Below are positions 1 through 13,333 of a stretch of DNA of 64,000 bases, piece after piece. The position numbers and the translations under genes are program-made. Origin of the DNA: Brasenia schreberi (lineage: Eukaryota > Streptophyta > Magnoliopsida > Nymphaeales > Cabombaceae). The stretch lies in the NCBI GenBank assembly GCA_036023115.1, contig JAYKKT010000061.1, forward strand, positions 15,335,001 through 15,399,000, written 5' to 3'. The stretch's first letter is position 1, and the number at the start of each line of letters is the position of its first letter. The notes beneath the pieces are model-generated. The model saw nothing but the letters and a program-made list of their open reading frames with translations. It made no database searches and was not told where the DNA came from.

Positions 1-800
1 GTAAAAAAGTACTGTACTCTTTTACGAGTTTTAAATATAAATTTTAATCAGTGATCCTATCAATTGAATGATTGTAATGTTAAAGGATATTTGAAAATGG
101 ATGAGATATGCACATTTACCATATTCTCTCTATCTATAACTCTCATTGTAGTGGGTCATAGACATGGTTCTCATGTTGTGAACCACAAGTTCCATTTGCT
201 ATCATGCAAACCAAGTTTTGGCCTCTAGGTTTTTCTGTCACAAGGGGAGGGTGAAACCTAACACACATCCACACATGCACCCTCTAAGAGTCAAATTCCC
301 TCTCGATGTAGTTTTTGACTCTAGTTGCACCAATAATTATAATTATAAACTTTCTCTTTGTAAGAGTATGCAATTTGCTAATAAAGGACATGATGCATCA
401 CCGTTTGTCCCACAAATGAACCGAAACATGGTCCAGTTCTAGTGGGAGATATTCAGTTCAAATATCTAACCATTTGCGCAAATGGTTCTAAGATGGCAAT
501 ATTCAACCATTCGTAGAATTGAACAGTCGCAGTCTGGTCCGCCACTTAAACCGCGTTTCAATTTGGTTCAAATTCCACAACGATTTGTTACACAGGCTAT
601 ATTAGATCCACCAAGAACTTTTAGCACCAAATAGCAGGTTTATTGTTGGGCGACTGAGTAGCTCAAAAGAGAAATGTGGTACTTCACTAGGTGAGTCATC
701 AAATCTTTCCTCTGTCAAAGTCTGAAGCTGCTTTGTATTTTGTATTATGAATTATGCATCAAGGATCCAACTTTAATGGAACCAATAGCTCGGCAGTGTG
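1..800. other. Unassigned intergenic DNA
   Basis: No convincing coding region, RNA gene or repeat was recognised. A short open frame at 218-442 (+) has no family features I can name and is probably chance. This stretch lies beyond the 3' side of the degenerate minus-strand LINE and may hold its last decayed bases or the flank. Confidence 0.4.
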
Positions 801-1199
801 GATCCACTGAGAATTAGTTTGTGATTTTGTGCATTTTATCTTTTTGGTATGGAACTCAAGCTTTTCAAATTTTGGCTTTTACTTTAGGAAATTAACCCTG
901 CAGGAGTTTCAAGGCTTATTCAGCACAAGTTGGCACCAATCACTAGCCCAAGATGGTCCAAGTTCGTGGTTCTTTTCTTTTATTGAGAAGTTAGCTCATG
1001 ACTCGTTCACATTTGCTTGTAACATAGAAATTAAGGAACTAAGTACATGACTCACTCCAAATACAAGATTTTTTCTTTGTTGTATAGACAACAGTGGAAT
1101 GTGCAACTCTGTTGTAGTGCCTTAGAACATATTAGCTTCAAATCTACTAAACCTGTTAGCATTAGTAAAAATATTCCTCAGCAAAGCACCCTCATAACA

Positions 1200-1345
1200 A
1201 TTGTCATCTTCCACTTCAAGATTTCTTGGATGGCTAGTTGTGCACCGCTTTCAACAATAATGTCATGAGACCCTTGTTGCCAAGCGAAGATGAGTCCCTC
1301 TTTGATAGGTAGCAACTCCCCTCTATGTGAGTGCATAGTATATTG
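1200..1345 (-). pseudogene. RNase H-like remnant of the LINE
   Basis: Minus-strand reading gives RGELLPIKEGLIFAWQQG followed by SHDIIVESGAQLAIQEI. This resembles the part of a LINE-borne RNase H that covers the helix after the active-site glutamate (E.LAI..GL..A...G) and the VESD strand; the aspartate of VESD is replaced by glycine. Its position downstream of the reverse transcriptase is as expected for plant L1 elements. Confidence 0.5.
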
Positions 1346-2745
1346 GACTTCCAAACTTCGAAATGTCTTCTTTTATCTCTACAAATCTTGTTCATTTTGA
1401 ATGATCAACATTTATCTTGATATATCCTACAAAAGTTTTTTTCTTGCAATTAGTGTTCAGAATTATGTAACAATTGAGTCCTCTTTATGTCCTAATATCT
1501 ACATCTCCTTTAGTCTATGGCCTCGTATAAAATTTTACTTGCCCCTTTATTTTGTCTCCCGAACTAATCTTATTTCTGTGATACCAACACTCGTATGAGT
1601 AGAAGCTTAATGTCGTCCATTGAGACTCCTTAGGACCACATATACCCATTCCATGAAAGATTTATGTTCTATACCTATAGATAGTAATTTGCAACATATT
1701 AATTTCGATAGCATAGAGAAGAGTAAGGTCATCTCCTTATGATGTTCAATCGTTTTCACCTAAGTTACATAGTAACTAAATCATATCACTACCCAATCTT
1801 TTTCAATTAGCATGATTATTCTTGGTGGAGAAAGCATTCTTGCGTATCCTCCATATGAAAATTCTGCTTCTGTGGCAGTTTCTAGTGCCATATTTGTTGC
1901 TACAGTTTTGTCACCTCCTATTATTGTATTTTTTTATAGCCTTGAACTCCTCATCTTATGGTTCCAAGCTTACTTGTAGCCATTCTTAACTGCATATTTT
2001 CCTGTGCTATTAAGCATCTAGTTGTAAACTCAATATCACTTAATGAGATGACCTTGATAGCATTAACCTCATGCTCTAGGAAAAGGTTACTGTTTAGTAC
2101 CAAATTCCATTGTCTTCTATGTTGTTGAACTTCAATGAGGTCATATACTTTCTTGATGTTTGAAATTCAATTTGCTGATTCCTCACCTTCCTTCCTTCTA
2201 TGAGGCTATATAAGTAAAAGATGGATTTTTGCCCATTTTAGCCTACACAGAAGAGGTATTTAGAAAATATTTAGCCTTTAGAATCTTGGACATTATGGAC
2301 TTGTTGTTATTAAAAGTCTGCCAACCTTGTTTAGTTAACATTGCCAAATAAAATGATTGAAGATCAAGAATGCCAATTCCTCACAACCCTCGTGGCCAAA
2401 TATCTTATCCCATGACATCCAATGAATATTTTTCTCCCCATAAATACTTGGCTATCATTTCTACAAACAAATATAAAGAGAGATGAGAGGTCTAAATCAA
2501 ATTATCATATACGTAGGTAAGGCACTAGCAACAACTTTTATCAGAACCTCTTTCCCTCCAACTCAAAATGACCTATCTTATTTGCCATGACTTTTAGAAC
2601 CTCTCTATTATCATGGGAACTCCTAAATATTTCTCTATAAGTAACACTTAACTAATTCCGCTCTTTGCCCAGATTACCTCTTTTGTCATTGGCCATGTAT
2701 TAAGACTAAATAAGATTGATGATTGGCTATAACTTATTCATTGTC

Positions 2746-2979
2746 TTAGACCCCGTTCGTAGATATCCTCATATTCTCCCAATTATGTTCATTGGTCTTC
2801 ACAAAAAGTAAATTGTCATCATCAAGAAACAAATGCATGATAATTGGAGCATTTTTAGGCACCTTTATTCCTTGGCCGTACGTGATTATGCTATACATAT
2901 GAGAGAAGAGAAGACTATGGATCCCCTTGCCTAAGGCCTCCTTTTCAATTAAAGCCTTTTGTATGTTACCTATTAACAA
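2746..2979 (-). pseudogene. LINE reverse transcriptase palm with altered catalytic box
   Basis: The 77-residue frame contains GIKVPKNAPIIMHLFLDDDN at about residues 37-56. The plant L1 counterpart reads G.KV.R.AP.I.HLLFADD, so the FADD box is represented here by LDDD: the alanine is changed to aspartate and the preceding phenylalanine to leucine, while the two following aspartates remain. Upstream on the same strand (about 3240-3120) is the DNIIVTYELIH segment. The domain is interrupted by a 78-bp tandem duplication and several stops and is not functional. Confidence 0.7.
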
Positions 2980-3088
2980 GTATTGTATATGATACCATCT
3001 ATATGCATGCCATTATACAATTAATCCTCCTACAGGAAAAATTCAATGTTTTCATTGATGACTCTAAAAACTACCATCTACCCTGACA

Positions 3089-3244
3089 TATATTTTACTC
3101 ACGTCCAACTTCATATCCATAACTCCAACCTTACGATGCTCCCTGATTGATGTATCAACTCATAGGTATATTTTACTCACGTCCAACTTCATATCCATAA
3201 CTCCAACCTTACGATGCTCCCTGATTGATGTATCAACTCATAGG
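3089..3244. repeat. Exact 78-bp tandem duplication inside the LINE
   Basis: Two directly adjacent copies (3089-3166 and 3167-3244) appear identical base for base. They lie within the LINE reverse transcriptase; on the minus strand each copy encodes the TYELIHQSG segment. Because 78 is a multiple of three the frame is kept. Identity of the copies inside an otherwise heavily mutated element implies a recent local event, or a sequence-assembly artefact. Confidence 0.95.
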
Positions 3245-3812
3245 TAACAATGATATTATCAGTAAATTTCACACAAAGGTGATTTATGAATATGAAATGA
3301 GGTTGAGAAGAATGACATATGATTGGATAAGATTTTGCTATTGCACATGGAAAATGAGTAGAAATTTTTCAATAGCTTCAGGGTTCTTTGAGTTAGGAAT
3401 CAAGACAATAAAAGTTTTATCAATACATCTTATTCAAAAAGTTCAATGAAACCTTGATGATGTCATGGATGAGCATATCCCAACATTTTCGAGAAAATAA
3501 AGTAAATAGTCCATCAAAAACTAGTATATATGTGGAACCAATTTGAAATAGAGCATGGTTAACCAAATTTATGTTAAAATGCAAATCAAGGAATTCAGAG
3601 TTTGATTATGGCACCTCATAATTCAAGACTTCATTTGTGTTGCTTGGCCTCAAGGATGTGAATATCTCTTTGAAATAAGTGGTGGCGTTGTCCTCCAACT
3701 CTTTTTATGCTCTTTTAACTAAACCATCCTGAGCTTGCAATTTGTGAACCTTGTTCCTTTTCTTGGCCAAAACCCTTCCATGAACAAATCTAGTATTAGA
3801 GTCTCCTTTTTT

Positions 3813-4019
3813 CTATTGAACTCTAGATGCTTCCCTCCATGAAATCTCATTTCTTATCAATAACTCATTTAATCGTTCTTCCATAGTTTTCCTTATCTCC
3901 GTGTAGATATTAGGGACTAGTTTGAAATTCATGTAGTTAAGCCCTTGTTGTAGCTTTGCAGTTTTTTCAATGAGATTCCATAAATGCCCTTTATTCCAAC
4001 ATTTTAGCTCATTGATCAT
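3813..4019 (-). pseudogene. LINE ORF2 linker between endonuclease and reverse transcriptase
   Basis: The 68-residue frame ends in EERLNELLIRNEISWREASRVQ-like sequence. This is the region that in plant L1 proteins reads roughly as L..LL..EE..W.QKSR just before the GD.NT segment. Reading on past the stop, KKGDSNTRFVH follows in the same direction, which supports the call. It belongs to the same decayed element as the neighbouring endonuclease and reverse transcriptase pieces. Confidence 0.65.
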
Positions 4020-4717
4020 GCTTTTGATCTTTTAACTTGTATGAGCACCAGAAGATGTTGATTACCAGCCTTGCCTTATTGCTTTGCTCATGTCATTCTC
4101 TCTAAGCCACATCTTCTTAAATAAAAGTTCCTTTACCTTGCAATTCTTATATGTTATCCATATCTTATTCTAGAACTAGCATAGTAGCACATTTATTAGA
4201 ATTAAATGAAATGAGATATTTTATTTTTGCTCGAGGCCATTTGATTATCAAATTCTCAATTGCTAGGAATAGAATGAGTCAGACATGCACATTTTCATCT
4301 CCTCTTCTATTATTGTTCCAAGTGTATTTGTGTCTTTCATTCTCAAGTCCCTTAATTTGTAATAACCTTTCCATCTTTTCACTCTTGAATCTTTTTTTTA
4401 TTACACTTTGCCCAACTTCTTGCATGTATATAAAATCTTACTGAAGTCACTGCACATAATTCATGATGGTATAATTGCTTTAGTTATATCCATGATCTTT
4501 ATTTCTTATTCAATAGTATGGCTCTTATAGAAATATGTAAACCTAGAAGCCTCTTCTATATCTAGCTCCAAAATTTCAGTATTTATGAATTTTTGAACTA
4601 GAAAGTTTTTCTTTCAGTTATACCTCATCTTTCCGTAAGATTTCAATATCTCCTTTTTCCTTGTTTCACTAAACCAATTAGTAAAGCCTATTCTGTTTTT
4701 GAAGCTTGAGAAGTTTC

Positions 4718-4930
4718 CTATAAAGTTTTGATTTGATGAGACAAAAAATTCGAAGATCTTGTTTCCTTAATATGAGGAGGAGGAGGGGTCCACAACCTAC
4801 AACAATTCCAAATAATGACTTTCATGTTCTTTGGTAGGCATGCTGTACAACCTCTACCAATATTGGTATGCTCTTCTTTTCTTGAATCTCCGAATTTATC
4901 TTTTTCAAAATCATGTGAATAAGTTTCCAA
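4718..4930 (-). pseudogene. LINE ORF2 endonuclease N-terminus (fragment)
   Basis: A 70-residue open frame contains NMKVIIWNCCRLWTPPPP at about residues 35-52. This corresponds to the conserved beginning of the APE-type endonuclease of plant L1 elements, where a WNCRG motif is usual; here the RG is changed to CR. Apurinic-type endonucleases of LINEs nick the target DNA to prime reverse transcription. The open frame ends soon after, so only the first strand of the domain is open. Downstream endonuclease pieces appear in other frames towards about 4100. Confidence 0.65.
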
Positions 4931-5565
4931 TCTTCGATCTCATTCATGTGATCCCTAAGCTTGTTATGCAGTGATTCTTACCTTAAAGGATATGATCTTG
5001 ATCTTTCTCTGCTTGCTTTAAAGTTCTTGGTATTCTCTTCTATATTTTTCCTCATATCTTGCTACTATTATCCTAGACCTGTTTTGGAGAAGTGATATTC
5101 TATTTATCCTCCTTATCTTTCTCAAGAACATAGAGTCCTTTTAGTTTTTAGATAATGAAAGTGTCACCAATTGAGGAGTTGTTAGTTCACATCCTCTTTT
5201 AATGTGATAATTCAAATCCATCATAGTTTTTTTTCTCTAATATTGTTTATATTAATTTTATGAGGATGACTTTGAAGTGTTCCTCTTCATGAAAACCCCC
5301 TTTGCTATGTAAATATGGTCTAAATGTTACACAAAGCTAATCACCATATTGGTTTTCCATTTCTCTCATTCTCCCAATCATCTAACACATGCTCCATCCT
5401 ATATTTATATAGAATGCAAGGATACTACTCTCATATCCAAGCTACATTTGATCACCTATGATGGACAATAGTTGGCACAACATTGTGTAATCCGATCATC
5501 CATCAAGGGTGATCATATGGTCATGACCATGGATTATACACTTTTGGAGTATCATGACATTCCTA
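4931..5565. other. Unassigned, probably LINE 5' region and flank
   Basis: Nothing recognisable beyond AT-rich sequence. By position, the stretch up to about 5300 may be the 5' untranslated part or ORF1 side of the minus-strand LINE, but I could not read a gag or zinc-knuckle motif. Confidence 0.3.
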
Positions 5566-5583
5566 CTACATATATATACATAT

Positions 5584-5652
<69 letters not shown>

Positions 5653-5672
5653 TGCACACATATATGTGTTCA
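5566..5672. repeat. TA/CATA microsatellite
   Basis: About 100 bases of alternating TA with a phased block of CATA repeats in the middle. The open frame that runs through it (5472-5759, +) is an artefact of the repeat (YIYIY and YIHTY runs). Confidence 0.95.
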
Positions 5673-7020
5673 AATAAAATGAACACACCTATAGACAATG
5701 TAATTTGCAAAACACAATCTTATTTCAAAAGGTGTAGCCTTTCAAATTTCAAATTTTGAATGAATAAGAAGAAGAAAAAAGATCTTTAAAGGTGTGGGTC
5801 TATACAGGCTTTTCATGAATGATTTTCTTCTTTGCTAAATAGTGGTCAACTCCTTGTTCTACTCAAGTGTCTCCAAGGTTAGGCAATACAACAAGGCAGG
5901 CTAGGCAATCTCATCCTCAGTAATGGCTAGTTGAATGACAGTTACCACCCAACGATGTCATCCAACTCTAAGCAATTCACGGTATAGAAAAGAGCAGGGA
6001 GTAAGTATTGATTGTTATTAACACTTGGAATAAGTTCTCACATGCAACCAATTTTCACCTTTTGTTGAAATGTTTCAAATACAATTGTTATTAATTTTTT
6101 AATAAGAATACTACATTAAAACCTTGACAACAGATAATGAATTAGACAATTATGAATGTTTAAAAAAAAAATGGTGTATTGATTTGTTTAAAAACATATA
6201 GTACAAAGATGAAAGTTTATAATACAAAGATGAATTTATATACAGTACAAAGAGGAAGACTTTATGTCCATAAACTAGATAAATCCTAAATAGGCATAAT
6301 ACATCAACCTATTCTAATGCCCTATTGGTTCAACCTATCCTTCACATGATTAGTCTCAAGGCTCCCTATGATTTTGTGTTTCCTAAAAACTGAAAATCAA
6401 AAGAAAAATAAATAACTAAGTTACAAATAATATAAGGAAAAAACATATGTAATATGTTTTTAATACTTGTGTTTTTTGTGATGCCGAACCAAATGGCAAC
6501 ATTACAAGTTGAAGAAAATCCGTAATGTGATTCTCCATTCTCGACATGTGAAACAATCACTTTAAAGTTAATTGCTTTAATAATAAGATCACTAGCAAAA
6601 GTTAATAAATAGAAAAACTTACTCAACCTTCAATATTATCAATTCGACTATGAGTATGAATATATTGATATTCCATGCTGCTCCTAGAACTAGTTCTACT
6701 TATCCTTGAGAGTATGTCAATATCCAAACCTTTCTCATAACCATCATGATACTTGCGGTAGGCACATTCTATAGCTTTCTTAAAAGAGGTAGTGATAAAT
6801 GATGAACTTGATTCATACAAATATTTTTTGTTCCTTAAACATTTTATTCTATTCAAGAAAAAATCAGTTATGTGATAAACTATAAAATTGTAAATATATA
6901 AAAGATAAAATTAAATTGAATGCTTACAAAAGTCTTATCAATTTCTTCATTATAAAAGCCTCCAGGCTTTTTATCTTTGTAGTAATCCATATAAATAGTC
7001 ACTTCACTGATCTCCATATC
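5673..7020. other. Unassigned AT-rich DNA with two short minus-strand open frames
   Basis: Adjacent open frames at 6366-6626 and 6623-6856 (minus) overlap by four bases. They have no motif I can name; the first is hydrophobic and phenylalanine-rich. Given the surroundings they could be remnants of a transposon, but I cannot support a family. No promoter, splice pattern or RNA gene was recognised. Confidence 0.25.
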
Positions 7021-7128
7021 TAGGTGATCTTCTTCCTATATTATACACAAACCAAAAATGTTATCATTAATTGGTAGGTGATCTTCTTCCTATATTATAC
7101 ACAAACCAAAAATGTTATCATTAATTGG
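7021..7128. repeat. Exact 54-bp tandem duplication
   Basis: Two adjacent identical 54-base copies (7021-7074, 7075-7128) in otherwise unique AT-rich DNA. They contain no gene I recognise. Confidence 0.95.
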
Positions 7129-8247
7129 ACATATTTTAAGTAACTCATACATGAAATTTGACATGATTTATTAAAAAATAAAAATATTCTACCCTTATCT
7201 GATTGTAACAATGTGTAGCTAAGGATGCAACTCTCTAGTTATGTATGTGATCTTACTTCATGCGAGCTACTTCTATATTCAATCTTTATTTTACTTTTAC
7301 CTCAAACTACCATAATTGTTTAAGCTTTTTTTGTGAAGCATTTGGAAGGCCTTCTAGGGTATTATGTTCTGAAGGACATCATAAAGATGTGATGTATGGG
7401 TCCCAATATCTTGACTTAATATCATTTCAATAATCTTTGAAGCTCTACAAATGCTCTTTACTAGACCTTTTAAATGTATCACTTGAAACTTCAAGTCTTG
7501 TTATGCAACTACAAGAAATTTGACCTACAATGAAACCAAAATATACAATATTTAGATTAGATATATCTGATAAATTAAAGAAGATACACATAGGCATATG
7601 TAATTAGAAACAATATTCTTTCTTTTAAAATAAAAAGTTATCTATCTTATCATAGTAACCAAGGGCGTGTAATAACTTCTTGAAATTAGTGACCATGATG
7701 TCACAATCTCTAACTAACACTGGCCATTTTTCTCCATCTAGAACTAGAAGTAAATAGTTCTATGATACAATTTTGCATCTTCCCTTACTCCTACTCCCCT
7801 CCTCTATATTCTTCTACATTTTCTTCTATATTCTTCATTTTATATTAGAGTTTTCATATTAGAGTGTTTTCTCTTTTAAATACTTTTTCTTTGTTAGCTC
7901 TCCTTTCGGTTTGTGGTTGATCCTCTTCATTTTTTACTTGAAAAGTAAATTACATATGTGTGAGTTTGATGTTTTTAAAATTGTAAAATTAAAATAACAT
8001 AATAAATGAGTTTAAAATACTTTAAGTCAGCTCATTCGTCTTACTCTTACTGCATACTTCTTTAGCATGTGTATCTAAAATAAGAAAGATTGAGTTATAT
8101 AATTGCAATAAACCCATTATATATTTATAATATAAATAAATTTTTCATAAACCGTGTTATGTACATGATTTCATGCCCCTACTTGACCCATCAATTGTGG
8201 GCCTTTTTTAATGTTTGTGTTTTTGGAGTCATGTATTCTCTCAAATA
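7129..8247. other. Unassigned AT-rich DNA
   Basis: No coding region recognised. A short segment at about 7506-7530 (ACTACAAGAAATTTGACC) recalls the ends of plant CACTA transposons, but no partner end was found. Confidence 0.3.
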
Positions 8248-8417
8248 CAACAATGCTATATATTAACATCATCACTGTGCAAGTTGATATATAAGAAAAT
8301 TTAACTACAATATCATAAGCATGAAAAATCATAATATTATTGATTTCAAGAAAAACATATTACATGTTACGATAGTCACTGCACGAGTTGACGCATAATC
8401 AATTTTAACTATAGCCA
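8248..8417. repeat. 100-bp tandem repeat array, left part
   Basis: About 1.6 diverged copies of a roughly 100-bp unit that includes an 'atgttacgat..tcactg' core, a 'tttaactaca' core and a 'ccattaatttcaag' core. The same unit recurs, in the same orientation, about 3.5 times at 13334-13690. The last copy here stops inside the unit near 8415, and the first copy at the right resumes at the corresponding internal point. The two arrays were therefore one array, split by the DNA between them. Confidence 0.75.
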
Positions 8418-11400
8418 CTACAACATATCTTGATAATAGCAACATAAGTTTCTGCAATCAATCTCTTGCTTTAACTTCTTAGCAACATATAGGCAACAAA
8501 ACAATAATAGATTTGTCTGTTGCATATATTTTCTCACTATTTTGCTATTGAAATTTTCATTGTTTCCTCCCTAAATAGTTACAAAATCCATCATCGTTCT
8601 CTCTCTATGACCCACAAATTTCCCTTGCTATCTTACTGTATTTCCTTGCATGTTCCTTACTAATGCCTCGTTATTTTCACCACCATTCCCCCTAATGGTC
8701 TTATTCTCTCTCTCTTTGAAAATCATTCAGCAAAAAATTGGATCATTCATAACATAAACCTTAAAAATTTTGTAAATTCTATTAATCAAAATGCCAAGAA
8801 TGAATACTCTTGTTTTATGAGTTTATGAACCAATTCTTTACACAAATAGGTTAACATTGATACAAAAGCTAAGGCAAACACTTGCTTAGGTCATTGTAAA
8901 TCATATTGCATCCATCTTCACTAGTACATCATGAAATCAAGAAAAGTTGTAGTAGTAAATTCAACCTGTGAAAAAAGTAAGTAGATTCTAAAATAGCAGC
9001 ATATATATGCATAATTATCATGCTAAATACAAGGTGAGAAAAAATACATGTAGATGATGAATAAACAAATCTAAGAGTAACTCAACTCAATTACATACAT
9101 CTTAAGTAACCCTTGTATCTTTTGATGTTCAATAAAATTTAAGACTATAAAGACATTGAATATAAATGTTTAATCTAGTCTTTTAATGTCATTGTAAATG
9201 CTACAGCATTTGGTTCTAAGTAAATAGAAGACACATAGATGAAGGTCCCACTATATGTAGCATTAGAGTCAAGAGCCCTATTCATGTGTTAAATCTTTGG
9301 ATGATTATGGTAGTTACGTTAGTGAATAATATCTAGTAGATGATGTTCTTTTTCCAAGATGAATTTCAAAAGAATATAGTAAAACAACAATATCATCAAA
9401 AGTTTGTAATAAAATAAAACATAACGTTTAAGGGATCTTTAAACTAAAGCAAATAGATTTTGTTTCAAGTATAGTTACCTAGAAATTTACTTGCTAACAA
9501 ATATTTCTTGGTACATAACTAAGAAACCAAGATGCAAAGTACAAATCAAACTACATTCAGCTTTCTCTCAACTTATACTTTAGAAAGATCAAACCGCAGC
9601 ATGAGTAAGGCATAGGCAAGCATGCAAAGGGTTTCTTAGGCCAAACAAACATGAGAATCTTGTAAAATGTTGAATGCTTCCATTATATATGAAAGTTTAC
9701 TCTTTCTTCCTTGCATCTTTTAGCTGACCTTCCTTTCTATATAGAACAATATATGACAAGACAAGGTATGTAATGGGGTTCATATCCAATCTAATACAAA
9801 GTTGATCGAGCATAAGCAGCAACAGATGGTACTAGAAGTGAAGACTTGCTGATAGATGCAATTTTGGTAGTCACATATAATGGATGTAATTTCTCATACG
9901 GAACTATGGCTTGTATCAAATGCACATCAAAGGATTAATTGAACATTTTGTAAGAAAAGAATGAATTAAATGGAGGTTAGTGTCAAGCTTCAATAGAGAA
10001 ATGTCATCACACACCGATTGTGGTTCAATCCTTCACATATCAATGAAAAGTTGAACACACTAGCTCTAACTAGCAACAAATCTTGTCTAAAGGTTTTCAA
10101 CCCAAAAGATTAGAATACTCAAGCCTTTAATATATTTTGACTAGTTTGTTATAATACTAAAGCCTTTAATAAGTTGAACACGATAGTAAGTTATGAAACT
10201 AAGTGACAATATAATTGAAAAAGTATAAGAGGATTCATTCCAAACCTATGTGAAAGATTCATCAAAGATTATTTGCACTATGAATATGTTCGTCCTCATG
10301 ATCCATGCTCGCTCCTTCACGTTGCCCATGTCTCATCTTGTGCCAAGAAGCATTAAAATTAGGCTCATTCATTGATCTTAGATGAGAATGAATCATAAAG
10401 CCACAACTGCATGTACTACATTGTCTATGTATTCTTTTGCAGTAAGAATTACTTAAGAAGGCTTATGTGACACATACAATACGCAAGTATAGGAGCCAAA
10501 GTCCAATCTATGTTTCATACAATGGACTTGCCCTTTTTTGTTCACGGTGTAATATCTAGCCATAATTCTTCATCAACACTGGAAGATTCTTCACCATATT
10601 TTTGAGACACTGTATTATAAAATTTATCTAAGATTATTAAACAAAAAATATATGTTCAAAAGGTGCTAAATAACATATAAAATATTAAATAAAATGAGTA
10701 AACTAATTACAAAACATATCAAGAAGTAATAAGATCAATAATATATACATAAGCAAAATATATATTGATAATAAAATTCAAATACAAATTCTCCTTTTGC
10801 ATTCATATGTGTCTTATAATACATACCACAAATGAAATGAAACATTAAAGTTTCCTTTCCCGTAATTGACATCCATTAGAATGCATGATAAATATACAAT
10901 AATTACAAAATAGAATGCTAAATATAGTCATAATCACAAAAACAATCCTTTTTACAATCTCTCTCTTACATTGATCAAAGCTTCTCAAACCTCCTATGTA
11001 CTTTGGTTCATAAAACATCAGCAATTTCTCTTGGCTTTGCAATTATGCTAGACCAGCCATCATGAACCTTTCTTTCCTACATGGTTCATGCCAACTTCTA
11101 ATCATGCTCAGTCTCAAATCTATACTCTTTCTTTAATGAGAAATAATAAATATCCTTTTGAATTTCTCAACTCTCAAGGTAACCTAACCATAAAAATTAT
11201 CAATGGATCTATTATGTTGCCAATTTCAATAAAACAAAGCACTCCAATAAAAAAAAGTGATTTTCAGTGAAAAATTCATTGCAATTATAAAACAATGTTG
11301 TTACACAATGTTTATTGTTGATAGCTTGTCAAATTTTTGAAAGACATTCAACTCATGCTCTTATTATGTGCTCACACATGCAACAAAAGCCATGCAGTTA

Positions 11401-13333
11401 TAGGAAATATATTAATGAAAATTCATGTGAAAACTGATATATCATGTATAAGAATAAGTAATTTTACTAATACCAATAACTTCCTATATATTAGAAATTT
11501 TTTATCACAATAAATAAATTATAATAACATGAAAAGTTGAGAGTGGTCATTGATGCATTCAAAGAAGCTACCAATGCTGAAATACATAAGAAGCTTGATA
11601 TATAAGAAGCTTGTTACTGAAATGCCACTAACAATCAAATTCCACTTTACCAAAGTGAGTAACAAAAGGTATAATGTATGACTTGTGTTTTCTCAAAAAG
11701 ACCCAAATAGAATATTATGTGCATAGTGAGAACTAAATCCACATTAGAAACTAGTTTGCCAATAGTGAGGCAATGTAATAGAGCGATAGATGTGTTGGCT
11801 AACTATGCAAAAAATTTCATAAGTTGCATAATCTTAATTGCATTCTTTTCAAATGTTTCAGTATTCATACAAGTTGTTGCATGAGGTAATTTAACTAAAG
11901 AATGCCATTCAAGGCACAAAATGATATGTTTCTAGCGCATATAATTCTAGGAGAACGAGCAGGAGAGCTATTCATTTTTGTGACTTTTGTTCTTCTTGTT
12001 TGATTGATAGCCAATTAAGATGCTAAGCTTGAGTTGTAGAAAAGAATTATCTTATTATTCATGGAACTAAGGTGTTCTATCAAACTTTGACATTTTTTTA
12101 TATCATACACGTAACAATTTGAAAATTTATTGAGTTGGTATAAAAATTTGGTATCATTTGAACCTTTGGCATAGGAATGCTCATGCAACATAAACTAATA
12201 TATTTATTTTCACAAATTTTAGATATCATGAGCTGTCTTTTTCGAAAGACATTAGTGATTTTTTTTACTTATAAGAGAAATATTTCTTTCATAGATCAAT
12301 CCCTTAAGTCTATGATCTAAAAGAAGAATATTACTTTTCTTAGTGAATAATCAAATAATAGTGTATACATTGATTGATTAGTAATTCTTTCTCCTCCACT
12401 ATGTTGGATTTGAGAATATTTTTGGATAACAATAAAGGTGCTCAAATCACTAGGAAAATAAGGTTCTCAAACATATGAACCATTACTATAGCCACAATAT
12501 ATTATACTAGATCTTTGCGAAGAAATATACTTTGATCTACCAAAATCTTAACAAAAATCAACAAAATAAAATGGGAGATAAATATCAATGCAGTTGCATC
12601 TTTCAAAATGTATAATAAGGAAATATTTTATCATGAATATGTAAAAAAACATTCAGATTTATAGATTCTAAACCAAAAACAATAATATATTAAATCGGAG
12701 ACAAATTTTTATGCACTTCGATGTTTTATGCAAATACTAGACGAGAGGTACAAAAACAAATCTCACTTAGCTAATTTTTTACCTCTACTTCTATCGATGT
12801 CATCCATCAATCATAGATTAAAGGTTGGGATGAGATTCACAAATGAAGTCAAGATCTCTATATCTCTCTACTTATCTCTAGCAATATACCAAAAACCCTA
12901 GAAATGCAATGGAAACGGAAACAAATAATCGTTACCTTGTTTGGAAGAGGATTCAATGATCTATGGAGAACACAAACTTAAATGATCTCGAGTGATGGCA
13001 ATGTTGATGGAGATCCAACAAGCATGACAGATGATACTCCTGTTATGTCAGCAATTGAATGGTCAAGCAAGAGAAAAAGAGAGAGAGAGAGAGGACGGAT
13101 CAGATGATGATGAAAAGGGATGAGAGTTTAAGCATGGGAGAGGGAGAAGTGATTCCTAATAGTTCTCGCTTTAAGTCTCTCTCCTCATAACCATGGATAT
13201 TTCATTGCAAAGTTGGCAGTTTGGTGCAATGTTCAAATCCCTTTCCATTAGCCACAAATATAAATAAAGATGGATTAGCAATTTGTATTTCTCTTCGCTA
13301 TTGTCCATATTTAATTTCAACTTTTCTTGTTGT
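8418..13333. mobile_element. Probable 4.9-kb DNA transposon inserted in a tandem array
   Basis: This segment splits the 100-bp repeat array within one unit, so it looks like an insertion. A possible target-site duplication is the trinucleotide ATA on each side (about 8412-8414 and 13335-13337). The left end starts around CACTACAACAT and the right end finishes with CTTGTTGTG, so the ends are imperfectly inverted. The bases just inside share TAGCAA / TTGCTA-type motifs in opposite orientation. Three-base duplications and a CACTA start suggest the CACTA (EnSpm) superfamily, but the match is weak. I could not read a transposase: short frames at 10845-11042 (minus) and 11088-11270 (plus) are unremarkable. 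A GA-rich tract lies near 13060-13105. It may be non-autonomous or too decayed to read. Confidence 0.4.

Larger units (their letters stand above)
800..4930 (-). mobile_element. Degenerate L1-type LINE (non-LTR retrotransposon)
   Basis: Translation of the minus strand gives, in the expected 5' to 3' order, the pieces of a plant L1 ORF2 broken by many stops and frameshifts. An endonuclease start (MKVIIWNCCRL, about 4825) comes first. It is followed by the linker before the reverse transcriptase (about 4020-3813), fingers and palm segments (DGLFTLF near 3500, DNIIVTYELIH near 3240), the catalytic box (about 2830), the conserved HWMSWDKI segment near 2430, and an RNase H-like segment (RGELLPIKEGLIFAW) near 1340-1200. 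The order and spacing match a near full-length L1 of plant type. The element is clearly dead and old. Both ends are approximate: I did not find a poly-A tail or target-site duplication. Identification of the class is firm; the boundaries are not. Confidence 0.8.
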
